DNA of 64,000 bases from Thalassovita mangrovi (GTDB lineage: Bacteria > Pseudomonadota > Alphaproteobacteria > Rhodobacterales > Rhodobacteraceae): NCBI RefSeq assembly GCF_009857745.1, contig NZ_WWEN01000009.1, forward strand, positions 62,001-126,000, read 5' to 3'. The position numbers and the translations under genes were made by a program. Each line of letters begins with the position of its first letter. Position 1 is the stretch's first letter. Positions 18,396 to 27,857 of the stretch are shown one piece after another. The notes below the pieces were generated by a model. The model worked only from the letters and a program-made list of their open reading frames with translations. It was not told the DNA's origin and ran no database searches.

Positions 18396-18424
18396 CTGTT
18401 GGGGCGGCAGCGCCGCCCCAACAG
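18396..18424 (-). other. Strong intercistronic hairpin between cbbM and cbbE
   Basis: ctgttggggcggc (18396-18408) pairs base for base with gccgccccaacag (18412-18424), loop agc. There is no T tract on the minus strand. It starts two bases past the cbbM stop codon, so it most likely protects the cbbM message 3-prime end or attenuates read-through into the downstream genes. Confidence 0.7.
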
Positions 18425-18426
18425 GA

Positions 18427-19812
18427 TCATGCGGCGGAGTTGATCCGCAGCGCCTCGCGCCAGTTCGGGTAGAGCTTGTCGGCGTCGCCCGGGAAGCTTT
18501 CGAACGCGCGGGCGAATTCCTTGTGATCCTTGGCGAATTCCACCGGATCGGCGCCTTCCTTCCAGCACAGTTCGGCTTGGCGCAGCGAAATCGCACCCGC
18601 CGCCGCCCCGTCGATATGGCCGAAGGAGCCACCACCGGCGGTCATCACCAGGTTGGAATGGCCGAGGTTTTCGAAGAAACCGGGCATCCGCAGCGCGTTC
18701 ATGCCGCCCGAAATGATCGGCGTGGTCGGTGCCATGCCATGCCATTCCTGGTGGAAATAGGGCCCGTCGGCGCTGTCTTCGGTGATCATGTAGGCGATGG
18801 CGCGGTCGCTGGCTTCGCCTTCCATCTTGCCGAAACCCATGGTGCCGACATGGATGCCCGACGCCCCCTGCAGACGCGCCATTTTCGACAGCACGAAGGC
18901 GGTGTAGCCGCGCTTGGCCTGGGGCGAGGTCACGGCGCCATGACCGGCGCGGTGATAATGCAGGTACTGGCGCGGGAACTGGCGCCGCGCGGTGGTGATC
19001 GCTGCCGGGCCGGTGACGTAACCGTCGACCAGGAAGGCCACGTGATCGGCATCCGGGCCGAAGGTTTCCAGGATGAATTCGGCCCGCGCGATCATTTCGA
19101 ACGGATCGTCGGCGGTGATATTGGCCGAAAACAGCTTGGCCTGGCCGGTTGCGTCCTGCGCCCGCTTCATGGCGTCGGCGACCAGGGTGATGGTTTCCTT
19201 CATCGGCGCGAAGACCTGGTTGCCCTGCGGTTCGTCGTTCTTGATGAAATCGCCGCCGAGCCAGAAGTCATAGCAGGCGTCGGCAAAGGGCTGCGGCCGC
19301 AGGCCCAGCTTGGGCTTGATGATGGTGCCGACGACGAAACCGCCGTCGACATGGGGACGGCCCAGCACCCGCCACATGTCGGCGATGGTGGTCGAGGGGC
19401 CGTCGAACAGGCGCAGATAGGCGGGCGGCACGTAGAAATCGTGCATCTTGGCGTATTCCACGTCGCCCATGCCCTGGTTGTTGCCGATGGTCAGCGTCAG
19501 GAAGGAACACAGCATCGCGCGCCCGTCGATGATGTTGCGGTCGAACAGGTCCACCGGGTAGGCGATTTTCGTCAATTCCTTGTCCGGATCGATTTCATAG
19601 ACCAGGGCATCGACGCCGCGGGTGAAATCGTCGGTGGTGGACACGTCCACATTGGTCCCGGTGGAGCTTTCGGCAGCGAAGTGGGCTGCGGTTTCAAGGT
19701 AGCCGTACCCTGCCTTGGGTTTCATGTGATAGGCGACCAGAACATGGTTGCCGCCCGCGATCAGGTCGGCTTCGTTCAGGTCGAGCCGTGCATAGCGGTT
19801 TGATTGATCCAT
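18427..19812 (-). CDS. cbbM: Form II ribulose-bisphosphate carboxylase (RubisCO)
   Basis: 461 residues, the size of form II enzymes. Active-site residues fall at the Rhodospirillum rubrum positions: K166 and K168 ([12 protein letters not shown]), K191-D193-E194 ([15 protein letters not shown]191 carbamylated), H287/H291 (YHRAGHGA), H321 and K329 on loop 6 ([10 protein letters not shown]), plus [11 protein letters not shown]. It fixes CO2 onto ribulose-1,5-bisphosphate. Form II has no small subunit and has poor CO2/O2 discrimination, so it suits high-CO2 or low-O2 niches. No form I genes and no CbbQ/CbbO activase are in the window. Confidence 0.99.
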   Translation of the reverse strand: MDQSNRYARLDLNEADLIAGGNHVLVAYHMKPKAGYGYLETAAHFAAESSTGTNVDVSTTDDFTRGVDALVYEIDPDKELTKIAYPVDLFDRNIIDGRAMLCSFLTLTIGNNQGMGDVEYAKMHDFYVPPAYLRLFDGPSTTIADMWRVLGRPHVDGGFVVGTIIKPKLGLRPQPFADACYDFWLGGDFIKNDEPQGNQVFAPMKETITLVADAMKRAQDATGQAKLFSANITADDPFEMIARAEFILETFGPDADHVAFLVDGYVTGPAAITTARRQFPRQYLHYHRAGHGAVTSPQAKRGYTAFVLSKMARLQGASGIHVGTMGFGKMEGEASDRAIAYMITEDSADGPYFHQEWHGMAPTTPIISGGMNALRMPGFFENLGHSNLVMTAGGGSFGHIDGAAAGAISLRQAELCWKEGADPVEFAKDHKEFARAFESFPGDADKLYPNWREALRINSAA

Positions 19813-19830
19813 AGTCAGGGTACTCCTTGA

Positions 19831-20910
19831 TCAGGCTGCCGCGGCTGCGGCGGTTTGGGGCGACAGGCTGCCATCGGCGTAACGCCGCGCCATGTCGTCC
19901 AGAGGGATGGGTTTGATCGATGCGGCGTGACCGGCGGTGCCGAAACGTTCGAAGCGGTCGCGGCACAGCTCTTCCAGAGCGTCCATCGCCGGGATCATGA
20001 ATTTGCGCGGGTCGAATTCGCTGGGCTTTTCCTGCGCGATCTTGCGGAACTGACCGGTCATCGCCATCCGGCAATCGGTGTCGATATTGACCTTGCGCAC
20101 GCCCATTTTGATGCCCTTTTCGATTTCCTCGACCGGCACGCCATAGGTTTGCGGCATCTCGCCACCATAGGCGTTGATAATGTCCTGCAGGTGCTGCGGC
20201 ACCGAAGACGATCCATGCATCACCAGGTGGATGTTGGGCAGCTTCTTGTTGATCGCCTCGATGGTGGCCATCGACAGGATGTCGCCGGTGGGTTTGCGGC
20301 TGAACTTGTAAGCGCCGTGCGAGGTGCCGCAGGCGATGGCCAGCGCGTCGCATTCGGTTTTCAGCACGAAATCAACGGCTTGGTCGGGGTCGGTCAAGAG
20401 CTGGTCCTGGCTCAGCTTGCCGACCGCGCCCGATCCGTCCTCTTCGCCGGCCTCGCCGGTTTCCAGGCTGCCCAGCACGCCCAGCTCGCCCTCTACGCTC
20501 GCGCCGACCCAATGGGCGGCATCGGTGACGCGCTTGGTGATGTCGAGGTTGTATTCGTAGGAGGCGGGGGTCTTCATGTCCGCTTCCAGCGACCCGTCCA
20601 TCATCACCGAGGTGAAGCCGTGGCGAATCGCGCTCAGGCAGGTGGCTTCGTTATTGCCGTGGTCCTGGTGCAGGCAGACCGGCACATCGGGGAACATTTC
20701 CACCAGCGCGGTCACCATGTGGCGCAGCATGATGTCGCCGGCATAGGACCGGGCGCCGCGGCTGGCCTGCAGGATCACCGGCGCGTCGGTCTTGTACGCG
20801 GCCTGCATGATCGCCAGGCCCTGTTCCATATTGTTGATGTTGAAGGCCGGCACGCCGTAGCCCTTTTCGGCCGCGTGATCCAGAAGTTGCCTGAGTGTGA
20901 TGAATGCCAT
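19831..20910 (-). CDS. cbbA: Fructose/sedoheptulose-bisphosphate aldolase, class II
   Basis: 359 residues. Class II zinc aldolase of the Calvin subtype: [38 protein letters not shown] (zinc His), [42 protein letters not shown] (zinc His), [16 protein letters not shown]. It makes fructose-1,6- and sedoheptulose-1,7-bisphosphate in the cycle. Gap to cbbM is 18 bases, to gap 20. Confidence 0.97.
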   Translation of the reverse strand: MAFITLRQLLDHAAEKGYGVPAFNINNMEQGLAIMQAAYKTDAPVILQASRGARSYAGDIMLRHMVTALVEMFPDVPVCLHQDHGNNEATCLSAIRHGFTSVMMDGSLEADMKTPASYEYNLDITKRVTDAAHWVGASVEGELGVLGSLETGEAGEEDGSGAVGKLSQDQLLTDPDQAVDFVLKTECDALAIACGTSHGAYKFSRKPTGDILSMATIEAINKKLPNIHLVMHGSSSVPQHLQDIINAYGGEMPQTYGVPVEEIEKGIKMGVRKVNIDTDCRMAMTGQFRKIAQEKPSEFDPRKFMIPAMDALEELCRDRFERFGTAGHAASIKPIPLDDMARRYADGSLSPQTAAAAAA

Positions 20911-20930
20911 TGCTTTGTTTCCTTTCGGGA

Positions 20931-21935
20931 TTATGCCAGGAGCCGGCCCAGATGGGCGGCGTTGTCAGCCATACGGCAGGAAAAGCCCCATTCGTTATCA
21001 TACCACGCCAGCACCCGAACCAAACCGCCGCCGATGACTTTTGTCTGGTCGCTGGCGAAATTGCAGGAATGGGTTTCGTGATTGTAATCAATCGAAACCT
21101 TCGGTTCGGTTTCATAGCTGACGATACCGCGCATTCCGTTTTCCGCGGCTTCGGCCATGATCGCGTTGATGTCTTCGGCGGTGACCGATTTGCCGGGGCG
21201 GAAGGTCAGGTCGACCGCGCTGACATTCGGGGTCGGCACCCGGATCGCGGAGCCGTCGAGCTTGCCCTTCAGTTCCGGCAGCACCTCGCCGATCGCCTTG
21301 GCCGCACCGGTCGAGGTCGGGATCATCGACATGGCGGCGGCGCGGGCGCGGTAAAGGTCCTTGTGGCGGCGATCCAGCGTCGGCTGATCGCCGGTATAGG
21401 AATGGATCGTGGTCATGATGCCGGCTTCGATCCCGATGGCGTCGTTCAGCACCTTGGCCATCGGGGCCAGGCAATTGGTGGTGCAGGACCCGTTGGAAAT
21501 CACCGTGTCGCTGGCCAGGACGTCGCGGTGGTTCACCCCGAACACCACGGTCCGGTCGACACCCTTTGCCGGGGCCGAAATCAGAACCGATTTCGCGCCC
21601 TGTTGCATGTGGACTTGGGATTGGTCCTTGGAATTGAACTTGCCGGTGCATTCCAGCACTACGTCGACGCCGGACCAGTCCAGATCGGAGGGATCGTAGG
21701 TGGAATAGACCTTGATCGGGCCGTTGCCGACATCGATCGTATCGCCCTCGACCCGGATATCGCCGGGGAACCGGCCATGCACCGAGTCATATCGCAGCAG
21801 ATGCGCGGTGGTCTCGATCGGGCCGGTGGCGTTGATCGCCACGACCTCGATATCGTTGCGGCCGCTTTCGGCGATGTGGGAAAAGGTGCATCGCCCGATG
21901 CGTCCGAAACCGTTGATGGCTACTTTGACAGTCAT
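20931..21935 (-). CDS. gap: Glyceraldehyde-3-phosphate dehydrogenase
   Basis: 334 residues from the ATG giving [18 protein letters not shown]; a start eight codons earlier is possible but less likely (ribosome site gaggacgac precedes 21935). Catalytic C151 in [12 protein letters not shown], His in [12 protein letters not shown], phosphate sites [10 protein letters not shown] and [15 protein letters not shown], and SWYDNEWG-like [12 protein letters not shown]. It reduces 1,3-bisphosphoglycerate in the Calvin cycle. Located between tkt and fba. Confidence 0.97.
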   Translation of the reverse strand: MTVKVAINGFGRIGRCTFSHIAESGRNDIEVVAINATGPIETTAHLLRYDSVHGRFPGDIRVEGDTIDVGNGPIKVYSTYDPSDLDWSGVDVVLECTGKFNSKDQSQVHMQQGAKSVLISAPAKGVDRTVVFGVNHRDVLASDTVISNGSCTTNCLAPMAKVLNDAIGIEAGIMTTIHSYTGDQPTLDRRHKDLYRARAAAMSMIPTSTGAAKAIGEVLPELKGKLDGSAIRVPTPNVSAVDLTFRPGKSVTAEDINAIMAEAAENGMRGIVSYETEPKVSIDYNHETHSCNFASDQTKVIGGGLVRVLAWYDNEWGFSCRMADNAAHLGRLLA

Positions 21936-21955
21936 GTCGTCCTCGTCTCTTGTAG

Positions 21956-23938
21956 TCACAGAAGGGCCAGCGCCGTGTCGGCGGCGGCCTGCGGCGTGAT
22001 GCCGAAATGTTCATAAAGCGCGGGCGCCGGGGCGGAGGCGCCGAAGCTGTCCATGCCGACGAACCCGTCTTCGGGGCGCAGCATCTGGCCCCAGCTCATC
22101 CGCACGGCAGCCTCGATCCCGACGCGCGGGGCGTCGCCCAGCACTTGCGCACGATAGGCAGCGTCCTGCGCAGCGAACAGCTCAAAGCTGGGGGCGGACA
22201 CCACCGCCGCCTGAACGCTCTTCGCGGCCAGGATATCGGCGGCCTTCATCGCCAGTTCCACCTCGGACCCCGTTGCGATCAGGGTGACGTCGCGCTTGGG
22301 CGTCTCGCGCAGCACATAGGCGCCGCGCGCGGTCAGGTTCGCATCCGTATGGGCGGTGCGCAGGGTCGGCAGACCCTGGCGTGACAGGCACAGCACGGTG
22401 GGGGTGCCGGCGGACCCGGCAGCGATCTGCCAGGCTTCGGCGGTTTCCACCGCGTCGGCGGGGCGGATCACGTAGAGGTTGGGCATGGCGCGCAAGCTGG
22501 CGATGGTTTCCACCGGCTGGTGGGTCGGGCCGTCTTCGCCGAGGCCAATCGAGTCATGCGTCATCACGTAGGTGACAGGCACTTCCATCAGCGCCGACAG
22601 GCGGATCGCCGGGCGGCAGTAATCGGCAAACACCAGGAAGGTGCCGCCATAGGGCACGAAGCCGCCATGCAGCGCGATGCCGTTCATTGCCGCCGCCATG
22701 CCATGTTCGCGGATGCCGTAGTGAATGTAGTCGCCGCCGTAATCGGCGCTGCTGACCGGGCGCATGTCGCTGGTGAGCGTGTTGTTCGATCCGGTCAGGT
22801 CGGCCGAGCCGCCGACGGTGTTGGGCAGGGTGGCATTGACCACCTCCAGCGCCATTTCGCTGGCCTTGCGGGTGGCGACCTTGGGCTGGTCCGCCGACAA
22901 GCGTGCCTTGTAGGCGTTCATCGCGGCATCGAGCGCGGCCATGTCCGGCGCGGCGAGGGATTTGGCGAAATCGTCCTTGGTAGGTGCTGCGTCGAGCCGC
23001 TCCTGCCAGCCCTTGCGCAGCCGCGCGCCATTGGCGGCGATCCGTTCCCAGGCCGCCTTGATGTCTTCGGGGACCTCGAAGGCGGGGTAGGGCCAGTCCA
23101 GCGCCTCGCGTGCGGCTGCAACCTCCTCCTCGCCCAGGGGCGATCCGTGCACCTTGTGGCTGCCGCCCTTGTTGGGCGCGCCCTTGCCGATCACCGTGCG
23201 GCAGGCGATCATCGAGGGGCGGTCGTCGGCGCGGGCCGCGTCGATGGCGGCGGCGATGGCGTCGTGGTCATGGCCGTCGACCGATTGCACATGCCAGCCC
23301 GCAGCGGCAAACCGCGCCTGCTGATCCGTCGAGGTGGACAGCTTGGTCGAGCCGTCGATGGTGATCTTGTTGTCGTCCCAGAACACGATCATCCGGCCCA
23401 GCTTCATGTGGCCGGCGAAATCGATCGCTTCGTGGCTGATGCCTTCCATCAGGCAGCCGTCCCCGGCGATCACGTAAGTGTAGTGATCGACCAGCGCATC
23501 GCCGAAGCGGGCATTCTGCATCCGTTCGGCCAGCGCCATGCCGACCGCGGTGGCGATGCCCTGACCCAGCGGGCCGGTGGTGGTTTCGATCCCCTTGGCA
23601 TGGCCGTATTCGGGGTGGCCGGCGGTGCGGTAACCCATCTGGCGGAAGTTGCGCAGCTGGTCCATGTCCATGTCGTCATAGCCCAGCAGGTGGTTGATCG
23701 CATACAGCAGCATCGACCCGTGCCCGGCGCTCAGCACGAAACGGTCGCGGTCGGGCCATTTGTCATCGGCCGGGTCGATCCGCATGAAACGGTTGAACAG
23801 AACGGTCGCCACATCGGCCAGCCCCATCGGCGCGCCGGGATGGCCGGAATTGGCGGCCTGCACGGCATCCATCGCCAACACACGGATGGCGTTGGCCATG
23901 ACCTGTTCGGATACGGAAACTTTGCTTTGCAGATTCAT
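21956..23938 (-). CDS. cbbT: Transketolase
   Basis: 660 residues. Thiamine diphosphate motif: [20 protein letters not shown] ... [13 protein letters not shown]-terminal [41 protein letters not shown]-terminal [22 protein letters not shown] and the pyrimidine domain. It supplies ribulose-5-phosphate precursors by two-carbon transfers. Gaps to the neighbours are 20 and 12 bases. Confidence 0.98.
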   Translation of the reverse strand: MNLQSKVSVSEQVMANAIRVLAMDAVQAANSGHPGAPMGLADVATVLFNRFMRIDPADDKWPDRDRFVLSAGHGSMLLYAINHLLGYDDMDMDQLRNFRQMGYRTAGHPEYGHAKGIETTTGPLGQGIATAVGMALAERMQNARFGDALVDHYTYVIAGDGCLMEGISHEAIDFAGHMKLGRMIVFWDDNKITIDGSTKLSTSTDQQARFAAAGWHVQSVDGHDHDAIAAAIDAARADDRPSMIACRTVIGKGAPNKGGSHKVHGSPLGEEEVAAAREALDWPYPAFEVPEDIKAAWERIAANGARLRKGWQERLDAAPTKDDFAKSLAAPDMAALDAAMNAYKARLSADQPKVATRKASEMALEVVNATLPNTVGGSADLTGSNNTLTSDMRPVSSADYGGDYIHYGIREHGMAAAMNGIALHGGFVPYGGTFLVFADYCRPAIRLSALMEVPVTYVMTHDSIGLGEDGPTHQPVETIASLRAMPNLYVIRPADAVETAEAWQIAAGSAGTPTVLCLSRQGLPTLRTAHTDANLTARGAYVLRETPKRDVTLIATGSEVELAMKAADILAAKSVQAAVVSAPSFELFAAQDAAYRAQVLGDAPRVGIEAAVRMSWGQMLRPEDGFVGMDSFGASAPAPALYEHFGITPQAAADTALALL

Positions 23939-23950
23939 CGGGGGACCTCC

Positions 23951-24823
23951 TCAGGCGCGTTTCGATTCACGGACCAGCCGTTCGATCATCGGGGTGAAGA
24001 TCAGCTGCATCGCGAGGTCCATCTTGCCGCCGGGAATGACGATGGAATTGGCGCGGCTCATCCAGCTGCCCTGGATCATCGAGGTCAGATAGGGGAAATC
24101 GATGCCGCGCGGGTTCTTGAAGCGGATCACCACCAGGCTTTCGTCGGCGGTGGGAATCCAGCGGGCGCAGAACGGGTTCGAGGTGTCGACCACCGGCACG
24201 CGCTGGAAATTCACGTCGGTTTCGACGAATTGCGGGCAGATGCAATGCACATAGGCGTGCATCCGGCGCAGGATCGTGTCGGTGACGGCCTCGGTGGTGT
24301 AGCCGCGCTTGGCCTTGTCGCGGTGGATCTTCTGGATCCATTCCAGATTGATCACCGGCACCACGCCGATCTTCAGATCGGCATATTGCGCCAGGTTCAC
24401 CGTGTCGTTGACCACCGCGCCGTGCAGCCCTTCGTAAAACAGCAGGTCGGAATCGTCCTCGAACGGGGCCCAGTCGGTGAAGGTGCCGGGGGCCGATCCC
24501 CAGAGTTCGGCTTCGTCCTCGTCATGCACATAGTGACGGGTTTCGCCCTTGCCGGTTTCGCCATAGGTGCGGAACACGTCTTCGAGCTTCTCCAGCTCGT
24601 TGGCGTCGAAGGAAAAATGGCTGAAGGTCTGATCGCCGTCGGAATAGCGGCGTTCCAGTTCCGCCTTCATCGCGGCGCGGTCATAGCGGTGGAAGGCGTC
24701 GCCCTCGATCGACACCGCATTCACGCCTTCGCGGCGAAAAATCTGATCGAAGGTGGATTTGACAGTGGTGGTGCCGGCGCCGGAGGACCCGGTCACCGAA
24801 ATGATGGGGTGTTTCTTGGACAT
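23951..24823 (-). CDS. cbbP: Phosphoribulokinase
   Basis: 290 residues, the bacterial class I size. P-loop VTGSSGAGTTTVKSTF at 10-25, substrate residues in VSIEGDAFHRYDRAAM, the catalytic base region DLLFYEGLHGAVVND and the allosteric stretch KIHRDKAKRGYTTEAV. It makes ribulose-1,5-bisphosphate, the RubisCO substrate. Class I enzymes are usually activated by NADH. The ATG at 24823 lies 12 bases past the fbp stop with ggagac upstream. Confidence 0.98.
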   Translation of the reverse strand: MSKKHPIISVTGSSGAGTTTVKSTFDQIFRREGVNAVSIEGDAFHRYDRAAMKAELERRYSDGDQTFSHFSFDANELEKLEDVFRTYGETGKGETRHYVHDEDEAELWGSAPGTFTDWAPFEDDSDLLFYEGLHGAVVNDTVNLAQYADLKIGVVPVINLEWIQKIHRDKAKRGYTTEAVTDTILRRMHAYVHCICPQFVETDVNFQRVPVVDTSNPFCARWIPTADESLVVIRFKNPRGIDFPYLTSMIQGSWMSRANSIVIPGGKMDLAMQLIFTPMIERLVRESKRA

Positions 24824-24834
24824 TTTGGGTCTCC

Positions 24835-25839
24835 TCAGGCGCGGAACAGGCCGCGATTGCCGAACAGGGCGGATACTTCCTGTTCCGGAAGATCGTGATA
24901 GGCGCAGACGCGGCTGACCTTGTCCCCCGATCCGAAGATCAGCGGCGTGCGGGCATGCAGCGTGTCGGCCTGCTGGCCCAGCAAGCGGTCGCAGCCCGAT
25001 GTCGCCTGGCCGCCCGCCTGTTCCACCAGCATCGCGATGGGGGCGCATTCATAGACCATGCGCAGACGGCCGTGTTCGTACCCGGGGCGGTCGTCGGAGG
25101 GATACAGAAAGATACCGCCCCGGGTCAGAATGCGATGGGTTTCCGCGACCAGAGAGGCGACCCAACGCATGTTGAAATTCTTTTCCCGCGGCCCTTCGAT
25201 ACCGGCGAGGCAATCGTCGATATAGGCGCGGATCGGTTTCGACCAGTGCCGGTAATTCGACGCGTTGATGGCGAATTCATCGGCATTGGCGGGGATCATC
25301 AGGCGATCGACATTCAGCTTGAACACCCCGTCCAGCGGGTCGCGCACGAATTGCAGCACGCCGTCGCCGAAGGTGACCATCAGCATGGTCTGCGGTCCGT
25401 AGATCAGATAGCCCGCGGCGATCTGTTCGTTGGTGTCGCGCAGGAAGCTTTCCTCGGCCCCGTCCTTGGTCTCAAAGACCGAAAAGATCGTGCCGATCGA
25501 CACGTTCACGTCAATGTTGGATGACCCGTCCAGCGGGTCGATGGCCAGGGCCAGGCTGCCAGCCGGGTCCAGCTCTTCCACCGTTTCGCGTTCTTCGGAT
25601 GCGTAGTAGCGCACGCCGGTGCCGGTCAGCGCCTCGGCAAAGGCCTTGTCCGCGATCACGTCGAGCGCCTTCTGGGTGTCGCCGTCGCTGTTCGACCCCA
25701 TTTCAGCGCCCAGGCGTTCGGCCAGCGGGCCGCGGGCGATCTGCAGGCTGAGCTCCGATCCGACGCGGCACAGCGCGCCGATCACCGGGCGCAACGCGGT
25801 CGGAATGGATTCTGCGTCGATGTAGGATTTATCGGTCAT
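24835..25839 (-). CDS. cbbF: Fructose-1,6-bisphosphatase, class I
   Basis: 334 residues from the ATG behind gaaggaggggaggcc; an upstream in-frame TTG is less likely. Class I motifs: [32 protein letters not shown] (metal site), [41 protein letters not shown] and [10 protein letters not shown]. It acts on fructose-1,6- (and perhaps sedoheptulose-1,7-) bisphosphate. It is the first gene of the operon, divergent from cbbR, so its 5-prime region carries the CbbR operator. Confidence 0.97.
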   Translation of the reverse strand: MTDKSYIDAESIPTALRPVIGALCRVGSELSLQIARGPLAERLGAEMGSNSDGDTQKALDVIADKAFAEALTGTGVRYYASEERETVEELDPAGSLALAIDPLDGSSNIDVNVSIGTIFSVFETKDGAEESFLRDTNEQIAAGYLIYGPQTMLMVTFGDGVLQFVRDPLDGVFKLNVDRLMIPANADEFAINASNYRHWSKPIRAYIDDCLAGIEGPREKNFNMRWVASLVAETHRILTRGGIFLYPSDDRPGYEHGRLRMVYECAPIAMLVEQAGGQATSGCDRLLGQQADTLHARTPLIFGSGDKVSRVCAYHDLPEQEVSALFGNRGLFRA

Positions 25840-25897
25840 CCCCAAGGCCTCCCCTCCTTCGGCTGTGGATGAGATTGATTTGGGGGAGGAAGAGCGA

Positions 25898-25929
25898 TAA
25901 GAAAATTTAATCTTTTTGAATTCGTCTTA
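25898..25929. promoter_or_regulatory. Candidate CbbR operator between cbbF and cbbR
   Basis: In the 101-base divergent gap two overlapping LysR-type half-site pairs of the CbbR pattern TNA-N7-TNA are present: taa-gaaaatt-taa (25898-25910) and tta-atctttt-tga (25907-25919). They lie inside a larger imperfect inverted repeat taaga (25898-25902) / tctta (25925-25929). The stretch is AT-rich, unlike the surroundings. Confidence 0.55.
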
Positions 25930-25940
25930 GGAATTTTGGA

Positions 25941-26888
25941 ATGCAGAACCTCAAGGCTCTGACCTTCAAACAACTGCGAGCGCTAACGGCCGTGGCCGAG
26001 CATGGCACCATCGCGGCGGCGGCGGACACGCTGTCGCTGTCCTCGCCCGCGGTGCACAGCCAATTGAAATTGCTGGAAGAAAACGTCGGCGTGCCGCTGA
26101 TCGACCGGGACGTTTCGGGGCAATTTCACGCCACGCAGGAAGGTCAAATTTTGATCGATGCGTTTGAGAAGGCTTGGGGCGCGCTGAGCCGCGCAGCCGA
26201 GGATATCGACGCCGTGCGGCGTGGCGCCGCAGGGCGTGTCATGCTGGGTGTGGTCAGTACCGGCAAGTATTTCGCCCCCGGAATCGTCGCCCGGCTGAAG
26301 GATCTGCACCCGGAAATCGAGATTCGCCTGATCGTTGGTAACCGCAATGAGATCATCGAGGGGCTGGAGGCGGAAAAGATCGACATCGCCGTGATGGGCC
26401 GCCCGCCGCGCCAGCCCGACGTGACCGCCCAGTCCCTGGGCCCGCATCCGCATGTGCTGATCGCCAAGCCCGATCACCCGCTGGTCGGGGCGGGTAAGGT
26501 GCGCAAGGCCGATATTCTGGCGCAGCACTTCCTGATGCGCGAAGAAGGATCGGGCACCCGTATCCTGACGATGCGCTATCTCGACCGGCTGGGGCAGGGC
26601 AAGGTCTATGACTTCACCGAAATGGGCAGCAACGAAACCATCAAGCAATCGGTGATCGCCGGGCTGGGCGTGGCTTTGCTGTCGGCGCATACGGTGATCG
26701 ACGAATTGCGATCCGGCCGGTTGGCGATCATCCAGGCCGAAGGCCTGCCGATCATGCGCTACTGGTTCGTGCTGCACCGGTCGCAGCAGCGGCTGACCGG
26801 GGCGATGCAGGTGGTGTGGGACGAAATCCGCACCCATGCGACCGAAATGATCCGGTCCGAGGAAGTGGCGGCGGCGATTTCCGATTAG
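25941..26888 (+). CDS. cbbR: CbbR, LysR-type regulator of carbon fixation
   Basis: 315 residues. N-terminal helix-turn-helix FKQLRALTAVAEHGTIAAAA then LSLSSPAVHSQLKLLEENVG and VPLIDRDVSGQFHATQEGQI; effector domain starts MLGVVSTGKYFAPGIVARL. A CbbR activates the divergent cbb operon in response to NADPH or RuBP-type signals. Its stop overlaps the pobR stop by 3-4 bases (convergent). ATG at 25941 follows a short leader. Confidence 0.93.
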   Translation: MQNLKALTFKQLRALTAVAEHGTIAAAADTLSLSSPAVHSQLKLLEENVGVPLIDRDVSGQFHATQEGQILIDAFEKAWGALSRAAEDIDAVRRGAAGRVMLGVVSTGKYFAPGIVARLKDLHPEIEIRLIVGNRNEIIEGLEAEKIDIAVMGRPPRQPDVTAQSLGPHPHVLIAKPDHPLVGAGKVRKADILAQHFLMREEGSGTRILTMRYLDRLGQGKVYDFTEMGSNETIKQSVIAGLGVALLSAHTVIDELRSGRLAIIQAEGLPIMRYWFVLHRSQQRLTGAMQVVWDEIRTHATEMIRSEEVAAAISD

Positions 26889-27745
26889 GTCGCGACGAAG
26901 CCGTCATTCACCTTGTTGCGATAGGCCGAAGGGCTCATCCCGATCCGTTTACGGAACATGCGGGAAAAATAGGCCGGGTCGTCGAAGCCCAGATCGAAGC
27001 CGATCTGGCGGATGTCGATGCGGGTATAGGCCAGTTGCCGGCAGGCTTCGCGGAACACCGTCGCCTCTATATAGGCCAGCGCCGACGCCCCGCTCATGTC
27101 GCGCACCACTCGGCTGAGATGGGTCGAGGTGACGGCCAGCGCATCGGCGTAATCCGACACCCGCCAGCGGTCGCGGAAATGTTTCTGCACCAGCTGTTCG
27201 AACCCGGCCATGATCTGGCCGTAACGCGCCGGGATGTCGCCGCGCTGCGGCTGCGGCAGCAGCCGCGCCACCTGCACGATGATCTGCGTCGCCAGCGCCC
27301 TGAGGATCAGCGACCGGCCCGGATTGGCGGCGGCATGTTCATATTGCACGGAATCGAACAGGTCGCAGATCGCCGCCCCCGCGGGCACCATGCCCCAATG
27401 GTCCAGCCGTTCGGCCAGGTCGTTGGGCTGATCGAACACCTCGGGCAGTTCGGCGACCGGCAGGGTCAGCACATATCCGTCGGTGCCCTTGGAGAACTCG
27501 AAACTGTGCACGCTCCAGCGCGGCATATTGACGACGACCGGCGGGTCCAGGTCGTGCCGGGCGCCGTCGACGCTCATGACGGTGGCGCCGCGCCGGATCA
27601 GGAACAGCTGGTGCACATGCGGGTGGCGGTGCACCGGAATGGTCCATCCGCGCGGCCCGGCGCGGTCCAGAATCCGTTCGCAATGCAACAGGTCCGGCAA
27701 CAGCTGCTGTTCGCCGTAAAGCGCGTATGCGGGGATTTGGGACAT
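26885..27745 (-). CDS. pobR: PobR-like AraC-family regulator
   Basis: 286 residues. N-terminal cupin-like sensor (VHRHPHVHQLFLIRRGATVMS) and C-terminal AraC DNA-binding domain with two helix-turn-helix units (WRVSDYADALAVTSTHLSRV; IRQIGFDLGFDDPAYFSRMF). Position divergent from pobA with a 112-base gap makes it the likely 4-hydroxybenzoate-responsive activator. The ATG at 27745 was chosen because upstream in-frame codons lie within the divergent promoter region. Its stop overlaps that of cbbR. Confidence 0.88.
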   Translation of the reverse strand: MSQIPAYALYGEQQLLPDLLHCERILDRAGPRGWTIPVHRHPHVHQLFLIRRGATVMSVDGARHDLDPPVVVNMPRWSVHSFEFSKGTDGYVLTLPVAELPEVFDQPNDLAERLDHWGMVPAGAAICDLFDSVQYEHAAANPGRSLILRALATQIIVQVARLLPQPQRGDIPARYGQIMAGFEQLVQKHFRDRWRVSDYADALAVTSTHLSRVVRDMSGASALAYIEATVFREACRQLAYTRIDIRQIGFDLGFDDPAYFSRMFRKRIGMSPSAYRNKVNDGFVAT

Positions 27746-27857
27746 CTCTGGGTTCCTTTCGATGTTCGAAAAGTACCAGTCTTTGGGGGAAACTGCCATT
27801 CCGAATATACGCGCCCGGATGGTAATCCTGCCCTCCATCACGCAAGGGAGAATGGAA
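27746..27857. promoter_or_regulatory. Divergent pobR/pobA promoter region
   Basis: 112 bases separating the two genes. It holds ttcgatgttcgaaaag with an internal ttcgaa palindrome near 27757-27773 and the pobA ribosome site agggag before 27858. The PobR operator is expected here; the exact site is not certain. Confidence 0.4.

Noticed and set aside
22520-24898. Long open frame antisense to tkt and prk
   Set aside because: Same artefact as above; both sense genes are certain.
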